Shown here: piece by piece, positions 1 through 5,583 of the stretch
Position numbering within the stretch: the stretch's first letter is position 1
How the letters are laid out: the number at the start of each line of letters is the position of its first letter
Source of the DNA: Pseudomonadota bacterium
Lineage (GTDB): Bacteria; Pseudomonadota; Alphaproteobacteria; Rhizobiales; Methyloligellaceae
Reading direction: 5' to 3'
DNA length: 11,553 nt
NCBI GenBank assembly: GCA_022567275.1
Contig: JADFHH010000018.1
Span: 1 to 11,553, forward strand
Position numbers and translations under genes: made by a program
The notes under the pieces: generated by a model
What the model was told of the DNA's origin: nothing
Database searches by the model: none
The model's input: the letters and a program-made list of their open reading frames with translations, nothing else

Positions 1-2
1 TG

Positions 3-305
3 GCCGGGCGGGCGGAAATCTTTGTCGATGGCGGGTATATGCGCGGCAGCGATATCGTCAAGGCAATCGCTCTGGGCGCGAATGCGGTGGGGCTGGGCCG
101 GCTTCAGGGACTGGCGGCGGCGGCGGGCGGGCAGGAGACGATCGTCAGGATGCTGGAAATTCTCGAACAGGAACTGCGCCACTGCCTGATGTTGCTGGGG
201 GTGACATCGCTCGGAGAACTCGACCCGTCATACGTCACCCAAGTCACGCCGCTGCAACGCAACTGGTTTGACAGCGTCTTCCCGCTTCTCAAGGAAGGCT
301 ATTGA
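3..305 (+). CDS. FMN-dependent alpha-hydroxy-acid dehydrogenase/oxidase, C-terminal part (5' end outside window)
   Basis: The reading frame is open from the window edge and ends at TGA 303-305, giving the last 100 residues. The family (lactate, glycolate and mandelate oxidases or dehydrogenases; TIM barrel with FMN) oxidises 2-hydroxy acids to 2-oxo acids. Visible here are the late-barrel FMN-phosphate motif DGGYMRGSD, close to the family pattern DGGxRRGxD, then the strand-helix segment ALGANAVGLGR, whose GR also binds FMN phosphate, and the usual C-terminal helix (EILEQELRHCLMLLG). The first Arg of the RRG pair is Met here, while the second is kept. The catalytic His/Arg stretch (SNHGGR-like) lies upstream of the window, so substrate class and activity cannot be judged. 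The aldo/keto reductase starts 23 bp after the stop and is probably co-transcribed. Confidence 0.88.
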   Translation, partial: AGRAEIFVDGGYMRGSDIVKAIALGANAVGLGRLQGLAAAAGGQETIVRMLEILEQELRHCLMLLGVTSLGELDPSYVTQVTPLQRNWFDSVFPLLKEGY

Positions 306-328
306 GCAATCGCGCGAGGAGCATTGCG

Positions 329-1300
329 ATGGACTATAAACAGCTCGGCCGCACCGGCGTTCAGGTGTCGCAACTTTGCTTCGGCACCATGTCCTTCGGC
401 GGCGAGGCCGATGCGGAACAATCCGCCGCCATGTACAAGGCGTGCCGCGACGCCGGCGTCAATTTCTTCGACTGCGCCGATGGCTATTCGCGCGGCATGG
501 CGGAGACCATCCTCGGCAAGCTGATGAAACCGGAACGCGATGCGCTTGTCATCACCTCGAAATGTTTCAACCCCATGGCCGATGACGTCAATGCGCGCGG
601 CGGCAACCGGCGGCATATCTTGCGTGCGGTGGAAGCCAGCCTGAAGCGCCTTGGCACCGACCGGCTCGATGTCTTGTTCATGCACCGCTGGGACCCGGAC
701 GTGCCGCTGGAAGAAACCCTGCGCGCGCTTGAGAAACTCGTTGCCGACGGCAAGGTGCTGTATCTCGGCGCGAGCAACTGGGCGGCGTGGCAAATCGCCA
801 AGGCGCTGGGCATCGCGGACAAGCGCGGCTGGCCGCGGATAGATGTCATCCAGCCCATGTATTCGCTGGTCAAGCGTCAGGCGGAGGTGGAAATCTTTCC
901 GCTGGCGCGGGCGGAAGGGCTCGGCGTCATCACCTATTCGCCCCTCGGCGGCGGCGTGCTGAGCGGCAAATATGGCGTGACCACACGTCCTGACGCGGGG
1001 CGGGTGATAGAAAACCAGCAATATGTCAAACGCTATGGCGAGGAGTGGGTGTTCGAGACCGCCGAAAAATTTTCTGCCCTCGCCAGGGACAAAGGCGCCC
1101 ATCCGGTGAGCCTCGCGGTTGCATGGGCGGGCGCGCACCCGGCCGTCACCTGCCCGATAATCGGCGCGCGCTCCCTGGAGCAGTTGCAGCCGTCCTTGAA
1201 ATCAGTCGAAATAGAAATGACAGATGAGCTGCATGGTGAAATCGCCGCCCTGTCACGCACCCCGCCCCCGGCGACCGACCGGCGCGAGGAACAGCGATGA
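329..1300 (+). CDS. Aldo/keto reductase family oxidoreductase
   Basis: This is a 323-residue NAD(P)H-dependent carbonyl reductase of the AKR (beta/alpha)8 superfamily. The N-terminus MDYKQLGRTGVQVSQLCFGTM is the classic AKR opening. The catalytic tetrad is complete: Asp48, Tyr53, Lys78 (VITSKC) and His119 (LFMHRWD). Further family marks are YLGASNWAAW, VIQPMYSLV, the cofactor loop YSPLGGGVLSGKY and PIIGARSLEQL near the C-terminus. I chose ATG 329 because GAGGAG (316-321) sits 7 nt upstream and translation then begins exactly at the family N-terminus. A TTG at 302 in the same frame would add nine residues and overlap the previous stop codon. The enzyme is presumably cytoplasmic. The substrate is unknown; AKRs of this type act on diverse aldehydes and ketones. 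The C-terminal tail is Pro/Arg-rich and unremarkable. Confidence 0.93.
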   Translation: MDYKQLGRTGVQVSQLCFGTMSFGGEADAEQSAAMYKACRDAGVNFFDCADGYSRGMAETILGKLMKPERDALVITSKCFNPMADDVNARGGNRRHILRAVEASLKRLGTDRLDVLFMHRWDPDVPLEETLRALEKLVADGKVLYLGASNWAAWQIAKALGIADKRGWPRIDVIQPMYSLVKRQAEVEIFPLARAEGLGVITYSPLGGGVLSGKYGVTTRPDAGRVIENQQYVKRYGEEWVFETAEKFSALARDKGAHPVSLAVAWAGAHPAVTCPIIGARSLEQLQPSLKSVEIEMTDELHGEIAALSRTPPPATDRREEQR

Positions 1301-1404
1301 CGGCAATGGCTTAAAGTTAGCTAAAATTTGCTCTATTGCCCGACTTCTTTCTTAAAACCCATCCGCTATAAGGGGCGCTGTAATTCATATGGAGGGATGG
1401 AAAA
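1301..1404 (+). promoter_or_regulatory. Upstream region of the cpa operon (candidate promoter)
   Basis: This 104-bp gap separates the aldo/keto reductase from cpaB and is more AT-rich than its flanks. A good -10-like hexamer TATAAG lies at 1367-1372, but no convincing -35 element sits 16-18 nt upstream of it. At 1311-1325 the pattern TTAA-N7-TAAA differs by one base from the Caulobacter CtrA box (TTAA-N7-TTAA). TTAGCTAA at 1317-1324 is a perfect 8-bp palindrome. GGCAAT (1302-1307) and ATTGCC (1335-1340) form a weak 6-bp inverted repeat with a long loop; there is no T-tract, so I do not call it a terminator. GGAGGG at 1391-1396 is the cpaB ribosome-binding site. The promoter role is an inference from position and composition. 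Confidence 0.35.
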
Positions 1405-2271
1405 ATGCGCCCAAGTAGTATCGTCATGCTCACCGTTGCCCTGGGTCTGGGGGTTTCCGCGGCCATGTTGTCCAAGATATGGCTACAGTCGCAAGTGTCA
1501 CAGCCGCAAATCGCCGAAGCCGCGCCAAAATTGCATATGGGTACGGTTGTGATTGCGGCGAAATCGCTGCGCTTCGGCAACCAGCTTTCGCAGCGCTCCC
1601 TGCGCGTTGTAGAGTGGCCTACCAAGGCCATCCCCCAGGGCGCCTTCAAGAAAATCACCGACATTGTGAATGGCAAGGACCGCCGCGTGGTGCTCTCGGC
1701 AATCGAGGAAAACGAGCCGGTTCTGGGGTGGAAAATTACCGGCCCGGGCCAACGCGCCTCGCTTTCCGCACTCATTGGCGAGGGCAAGAGGGCCGTTACC
1801 ATTCGCGTCAATGACGTGCTCGGCGTTGCCGGCTTCGTGCTGCCGGGCGAGCGGGTCGACATTCTTCTGACCCGCAACGAAGCTCAGGATCAGGATAAGG
1901 GCAAAAAAGGCCTCTCTCGCAGGATCTCCTTTACCGATGTGCTGTTGCGCAATGTGCGCGTTCTGGCGGTCGATCAACTGGCCGATGACCGGACCGAGAA
2001 ACCCGCGCCCGCGAAGGCCATCACCATCGAGGTGGACACCCTGCAGGCGCAGAAACTTGTGCTCGCGGCAAGTGTGGGACAGCTTGCGCTGGCCCTGCGC
2101 AGCGCCGGTTCCACGGATAGCGGCGCCACGCGCCGTGTCGCACTTAGCGATCTCAACTCCATGTCCGGCCCGAGCGACGATACCGGCTCTTCGGTGATGG
2201 TTACCGTCACGCGTGCGTTAGTTCGCAGCGACTATACCGTGCCCCGGTACGGTCAAGTATTTAGTAACTAA
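1405..2271 (+). CDS. cpaB: Flp/Tad pilus assembly protein CpaB (RcpC family)
   Basis: The product has 288 residues, the usual CpaB length. It is an inner-membrane-anchored periplasmic protein of Tad (type IVc) pili, thought to stabilise or connect to the CpaC secretin. Residues about 6-26 form a single N-terminal membrane segment. Residues about 46-110 match a SAF domain (MGTVVIAAKSLRFG, then WPTKAIPQGAF, then ENEPVLGWKI). The CpaB/RcpC domain follows, with VTIRVNDVLGVAGFVLPGERVDIL at about residues 131-154 and a late section ITIEVDTLQAQKLVLAASVGQLALALR. ATG 1405 is supported by GGAGGG 8 nt upstream. The gene heads a four-gene pilus block, although in other genomes pilin (flp) and prepilin peptidase (cpaA) genes usually precede it; here an aldo/keto reductase does. 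The stop codon lies inside the first copy of a 10-bp direct repeat. Confidence 0.93.
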   Translation: MRPSSIVMLTVALGLGVSAAMLSKIWLQSQVSQPQIAEAAPKLHMGTVVIAAKSLRFGNQLSQRSLRVVEWPTKAIPQGAFKKITDIVNGKDRRVVLSAIEENEPVLGWKITGPGQRASLSALIGEGKRAVTIRVNDVLGVAGFVLPGERVDILLTRNEAQDQDKGKKGLSRRISFTDVLLRNVRVLAVDQLADDRTEKPAPAKAITIEVDTLQAQKLVLAASVGQLALALRSAGSTDSGATRRVALSDLNSMSGPSDDTGSSVMVTVTRALVRSDYTVPRYGQVFSN

Positions 2272-2321
2272 CCTGTCAAAGGATTGAGTAACTAACACTG
2301 GGGAAAATTGAATTAAATTGA
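2263..2321 (+). repeat. Two pairs of short direct repeats at the cpaB-cpaC junction
   Basis: AGTAACTAAC occurs at 2263-2272, spanning the cpaB stop codon, and again exactly at 2287-2296, a 24-bp period. A second pair, AAATTGA, follows at 2305-2311 and 2315-2321, a period of 10 bp or one helical turn. The stretch is clearly AT-richer than the coding DNA around it. Such spacing is typical of tandem binding sites for a regulator, but no named regulator motif is recognised. The remainder of the 152-bp gap before cpaC (2322-2410) shows no clear promoter or hairpin. Confidence 0.6.
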
Positions 2322-2410
2322 CTGTGCCGCGTTTCCGGTAGCCCATTTGTTAGAACTCTTGCGTCACCATCACACCCGTGTCCGAACCAACAACAATAAG
2401 AACCGGGCAT

Positions 2411-2419
2411 GGGGGGTGA
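2411..2419 (+). promoter_or_regulatory. Strong ribosome-binding site that fixes the cpaC start
   Basis: GGGGGGTGA at 2411-2419 pairs along its length with the 3' end of 16S rRNA (AGGAGGTGA consensus, one G-U wobble and one mismatch). Counted from 2416 it lies 4 nt before ATG 2421 and 7 nt before ATG 2424, and it overlaps the upstream ATG 2409. This favours 2424, with 2421 as second choice, over 2409. Confidence 0.6.
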
Positions 2420-2423
2420 GATG

Positions 2424-3917
2424 ATGGGCAACCATTCACGATATATATGTAAGCGCGGCCATGCATGGTGCGCGGTTCTCGTTTTTGCCGCCCTGTTGAG
2501 CACACTGATACTGGGCGCCGCCGGCAGCGTGGCCCAAACCGCCATGCCGGCAATGAATTTCAATGCCGTTTCCAAGGTCCAGCACATTCGCGTGCCTATC
2601 AACAAGTCGGATACCATCCGTCTTGAGAGCCCGTTCGCGGAGGCATTGGTGGGTGACTCCGATATCGCCGATATCATCCCGCTGACCAACAAGACGCTCT
2701 ACGTGCTGGGCAAAAAGATCGGTGCTACCCGGCTGACGATTCTCGATGACAAAAAGCAGGTTCTCGGCATCGTCGAGGTAGAGGTGTCCTACGATGTCGC
2801 TGGCATCCGCTTGCAGATCAATGACGCGCTGCCGCAAGCGCGCGTCAAGGTCAAATCCATGAACGGCCGCATTGTGCTGAGCGGCTTCGTGCCCGACGCG
2901 CCAACGCTTGAGCGCGCGCTGTCCATCGCCGAGCAATTCGCGCCCAAGGCGGTGGTCAATTCGATGAGCCTGAACTCCTCCCAGCAGGTCATGCTGGAGG
3001 TTCGCTTCATCGAAGTGTCGCGTAGCTCCGCGCGCGATCTGGGCGTGAACTGGGAAGTATTCAAGGACACCGCCAATCAGGCCGTCACCTTTTTCCCGGA
3101 CAGCTTCAAAACTGGCGCCTTCCCGTCGAACCGCGCGCCGTTCGGCGCCATGATCTCACGGCTTCTCAGCCAAGGCGCAAATGTCGATCTGATCATTCAG
3201 GCGCTGGAAGAGCGGGGCCTGGCGCGCCGCCTTGCCGAGCCGAACCTGATCGCGCTTTCCGGCGACACGGCAAGCTTCCTGGCCGGCGGCGAGTTTCCCT
3301 TCCCCGTGGCTAGCGAAACAGACGGCGGGATCACCATCGAATTCAAGAAATTCGGCGTCGGGCTGTCCTTCACGCCGACCGTGCTGGCGAACGGTCTCAT
3401 CAATCTGAAGATCGAGCCGGAGGTGAGCGAGATCGACTTTACCAACGCGTTGCGGATCAATGGCACGGAGATTCCGAGCCTGATCACGCGGCGCGCCAAG
3501 ACCACGGTCGAGTTGCGCGACGGGCAGAGCTTCGCCATCGCCGGGCTGCTGCAATCCACGCACACGAAAGCAACACGCCAGCTGCCCTGGATCGGCCAGG
3601 TGCCGGTACTGGGCGCGTTGCTGCGCAGCGCTTCGTTCAAGAAGCAGGAAACCGAACTTGTGATCATCGTCACGCCGCGGCTGGTTCAACCCGCGGTGCC
3701 GGGTCAGAAGCTGCTGACGCCGTTCGACAAGGCGGTCGCAAGCAACGATGTGGACTTCTTTCTGCACGGCAACATGGAAGGCTGGAAGACCACCCTTAGT
3801 CACGAGAAACGCCGCCGCACGGAAAAAGCATTTCGCGGGCACATGCTGGACGTGGCCGATATTGGCGGCCCGGGCCTCACGACCGGTTCGATAAGCACCA
3901 GGGGAGGCGCGAAATGA
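2424..3917 (+). CDS. cpaC: Flp/Tad pilus outer-membrane secretin CpaC (RcpA family)
   Basis: The product has 497 residues from ATG 2424 (502 if ATG 2409 is used). It is the outer-membrane secretin through which Tad pili exit. A Sec signal peptide is visible: basic KR at residues 10-11, a hydrophobic run to about residue 34, and likely cleavage after SVA at 37. Residues about 52-125 form the secretin N-terminal pilus domain (IRLESPFAEALVGDSDIADIIPL, then YVLGKKIGATRLTI). A BON-like segment follows (RIVLSGFVPDAPTLERA). The secretin core runs from about 190 to 415 (QVMLEVRFIEVSRSSARDLGVNW, LAEPNLIALSG, FLAGGEFPFPV, then PVLGALLRSASFKKQETELVIIVTPRLV). The C-terminal tail contains DFFLHGNMEGW, as in other Tad secretins. 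The stop overlaps the next start in an ATGA, indicating translational coupling with the small lipoprotein, a possible pilotin. Confidence 0.94.
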   Translation: MGNHSRYICKRGHAWCAVLVFAALLSTLILGAAGSVAQTAMPAMNFNAVSKVQHIRVPINKSDTIRLESPFAEALVGDSDIADIIPLTNKTLYVLGKKIGATRLTILDDKKQVLGIVEVEVSYDVAGIRLQINDALPQARVKVKSMNGRIVLSGFVPDAPTLERALSIAEQFAPKAVVNSMSLNSSQQVMLEVRFIEVSRSSARDLGVNWEVFKDTANQAVTFFPDSFKTGAFPSNRAPFGAMISRLLSQGANVDLIIQALEERGLARRLAEPNLIALSGDTASFLAGGEFPFPVASETDGGITIEFKKFGVGLSFTPTVLANGLINLKIEPEVSEIDFTNALRINGTEIPSLITRRAKTTVELRDGQSFAIAGLLQSTHTKATRQLPWIGQVPVLGALLRSASFKKQETELVIIVTPRLVQPAVPGQKLLTPFDKAVASNDVDFFLHGNMEGWKTTLSHEKRRRTEKAFRGHMLDVADIGGPGLTTGSISTRGGAK

Positions 3918-4291
3918 CCGGCAGAGACCCGTATTTCGCCACATTGCAACTGGCAATGGCGGCCGCGATCGCGGTCTCCATGTTCACGCTCGGCGGCTGC
4001 CAGGAGCGCCAGTACAACCGCTATCTGCATGCGCGCGATACGATCACGCTGAGCGCGGGCGACGCAGTGGCCCATAACAGGGCCATTCACACTATCGATC
4101 CCTGGCCCGCCTACGCACGCAAGACAGAACATACGACCAATGGCAAGCGGATTTATCTGGGCATGACGCGCTACCAGGAAAACAAGAGCCTGGAGCCGGA
4201 AGGCTTGTCCACGAGCACGACGTTCGAAAATTCGGATGGCGCACCGCCGGCAGCACCGCCAAGTGGCGGCGGCGGCGGCTCAGCCCAGTAG
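3914..4291 (+). CDS. Small lipoprotein in the cpaD position of the Tad locus, uncharacterised
   Basis: The product has 125 residues. The start ATG 3914 overlaps the cpaC stop (ATGA) and has GGGGAGG at 3901-3907 as its ribosome-binding site. The N-terminus is a type II signal peptide: hydrophobic residues 11-27, then lipobox LGGC with Cys29, so the mature protein should be a lipid-anchored periplasmic lipoprotein. The mature part carries RDTITLSAGDAVAHNRAIHTIDPWP (about residues 42-66, read as two overlapping blocks), then KRIYLGMTRYQ. The tail is low complexity, with PPAAPPS followed by five Gly. From memory, similar small proteins with a GDAVA-N-DPWP pattern occur beside cpa genes in other alphaproteobacteria. 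Classical CpaD is longer, about 200 residues or more. The position between secretin and CpaE suggests a CpaD equivalent or secretin pilotin; that function is inferred. Confidence 0.8.
   Translation: MTGRDPYFATLQLAMAAAIAVSMFTLGGCQERQYNRYLHARDTITLSAGDAVAHNRAIHTIDPWPAYARKTEHTTNGKRIYLGMTRYQENKSLEPEGLSTSTTFENSDGAPPAAPPSGGGGGSAQ
4265..4279 (+). repeat. (GGC)5 triplet repeat
   Basis: Five perfect GGC units encode Gly-Gly-Gly-Gly-Gly in the C-terminal tail of the small pilus lipoprotein. The array is in frame, so copy-number change would alter tail length without a frameshift. It is short and may simply reflect GC-rich codon use. Confidence 0.75.
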
Positions 4292-4342
4292 GACGGTCCT
4301 TAGCCATGATGAGATCAAAGCAATGCAACGGAGGCCGGTAGC

Positions 4343-5521
4343 ATGCTAAAAAAATTCACCCATGACGCGGACGAGCTGGATCGAATCCAGCTGGTGACGC
4401 CGGATACGGCTCTGGCGAAGAAATTGAAGCACACGCTATCGCGCGCGCAGCGTTTCACGCTTGAGATTATTCCAGGCAGCATCGCCGACGCCGAGCAAAA
4501 CGGCCTTGGTAATTCGCATCCCGCACTGCTGCTGGTGGAACTCGACCCGCAGAACAGCCAGGACATGGCGGCGCTGGAACGGGTGGCGCAGCAACGGGCG
4601 CAAGGCCTGCCGATCATCGTTATTTCGGATAATCTTTCGCAAAACTCAGCGCGGGACTTCATGCGCCTGAGCATTTCCGACTGGTGCCCGAAGCAGAATG
4701 TGGAAAGCGATCTGTTGAAGGCGTGCGAGCAGGCGCTCTATTCCAGCCACGAGCAGAGCAAAGCGGCGGAAGCAATATGCCATGCCTTCGTTCCCGCGTC
4801 CGGCGGCGTTGGCAACACCACACTCGCCATCCAGAGCGCATTCTTACTGGCCCGCGAATCCAAACAGTTCCAGTCGACCTGCCTGGTCGCACTGGACTTC
4901 CAGAATGGTTCAATCTCTGACTATCTCGACGTCACGCCGAATTTACAACTCGATGAAATCATCTCGTCGCCCGAGCGCCTCGACGATCAGTTGATGGAAG
5001 TCATGATTTCGCGTCACGAGACGGGTCTCGCCACGCTGGCGGCGGAAAATTCGCTGCGCGATTATGGCAGCATCCCCGCCGATCTGATTGCCCAATTGCT
5101 GGATATGGCATCCGCCAAATTCGGCAATGTGGTGATCGACATGCCGCGCATGTGGATGCCCTGGTCGGCCGACGTGCTCACCGGATGCGACAAGGTCTTT
5201 ATCGTCACGGAAATGACCGTGCCGGGCCTGCGCCAGGCGCGCCGGCTGATCGACGCCATCAATGAGAAGCTCGAAGACCAGATCGATATGTCCGTTCTCG
5301 TCAACCGCTGCCGCACCCGCATGTTCGGCGGCGGCATCAATTCCCTGCGCAGATCGGATGCGGAAGAGATGCTGGGAAGCCATCTCGGCGGTTTCGTGTT
5401 TGAAGACTACCGGCTTGTGCGCGAAGCCATTGACCGCGGCGTACCGCTGTTCGAGATCGACAAGCGCAACAAGATCGACAAGGATCTGTGCAAAATCCTG
5501 TTCGGCAAGCCAAAAAAATAA
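4343..5521 (+). CDS. cpaE: Pilus assembly protein CpaE / TadZ-like MinD-family protein with divergent Walker A
   Basis: The product has 392 residues; GGAGG (4330-4334) precedes ATG 4343. In Tad systems CpaE/TadZ is a cytoplasmic ParA/MinD-like protein that localises the pilus machine, often to a pole. Residues about 14-130 form a receiver-like domain (IQLVTPD, ALLLVELD, LPIIVISD) without a full phospho-acceptor signature. Residues about 145-390 are the MinD-like domain. Its P-loop region is FVPASGGVGNTTLA (149-162). Both lysines of the deviant Walker A (KGGxGKT) are absent: the first is Ser153, the second Asn158. The Walker A'-like VALDFQNGS (Asp185) and Walker B-like VVIDMPR (Asp266) remain. 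ATP binding or hydrolysis is therefore likely weak or changed, as described for some TadZ proteins. The gene ends the pilus block; cpaF/tadA does not follow. Confidence 0.9.
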   Translation: MLKKFTHDADELDRIQLVTPDTALAKKLKHTLSRAQRFTLEIIPGSIADAEQNGLGNSHPALLLVELDPQNSQDMAALERVAQQRAQGLPIIVISDNLSQNSARDFMRLSISDWCPKQNVESDLLKACEQALYSSHEQSKAAEAICHAFVPASGGVGNTTLAIQSAFLLARESKQFQSTCLVALDFQNGSISDYLDVTPNLQLDEIISSPERLDDQLMEVMISRHETGLATLAAENSLRDYGSIPADLIAQLLDMASAKFGNVVIDMPRMWMPWSADVLTGCDKVFIVTEMTVPGLRQARRLIDAINEKLEDQIDMSVLVNRCRTRMFGGGINSLRRSDAEEMLGSHLGGFVFEDYRLVREAIDRGVPLFEIDKRNKIDKDLCKILFGKPKK

Positions 5522-5542
5522 ACCCGCGGGCCCATTGGACTG

Positions 5543-5581
5543 CGGACCCTCAATTCACTATCACTGGGGTCCGGAGTGAAT
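5543..5581 (+). promoter_or_regulatory. Two interleaved inverted repeats covering the CoA-transferase ribosome-binding site
   Basis: CGGACCC (5543-5549) pairs perfectly with GGGTCCG (5567-5573). ATTCACT (5553-5559) pairs perfectly with AGTGAAT (5575-5581). The arms alternate (A, B, A', B'), so the two 7-bp stems are either mutually exclusive or form a pseudoknot-like fold. The ribosome-binding site GGAG (5573-5576) of the CoA-transferase touches the 3' arms of both. No T-tract follows, so this is not an ordinary terminator. It could be an RNA switch that hides the ribosome-binding site, or a dyad operator. A regulatory role is inferred. Confidence 0.45.
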
Positions 5582-5583
5582 GG

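Noticed and set aside
302..331. TTG start at 302 for the aldo/keto reductase
   Set aside because: It would overlap the preceding stop and add nine residues before the conserved N-terminus; ATG 329 has a good ribosome-binding site.
299..1138. 279-codon open frame on the minus strand opposite the aldo/keto reductase
   Set aside because: Shadow of an aldo/keto reductase with a complete catalytic tetrad; the translation looks non-coding.
1302..1340. GGCAAT/ATTGCC inverted repeat as a terminator for the aldo/keto reductase
   Set aside because: A 6-bp stem with a 27-nt loop and no T-tract is too weak.
3156..3956. 266-codon open frame on the minus strand opposite cpaC
   Set aside because: Antisense to the conserved secretin core; Arg/His/Gln-rich translation without domains.
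5522..5542. CCCGCGGG palindrome (5523-5530) as a terminator for the pilus operon
   Set aside because: It has no loop and no following T-tract, so it is not a convincing intrinsic terminator.
5488..5583. GTG start at 5488 extending the CoA-transferase into cpaE
   Set aside because: The extra 32 residues are not family-like and overlap the cpaE end; ATG 5584 has GGAG at the right distance.
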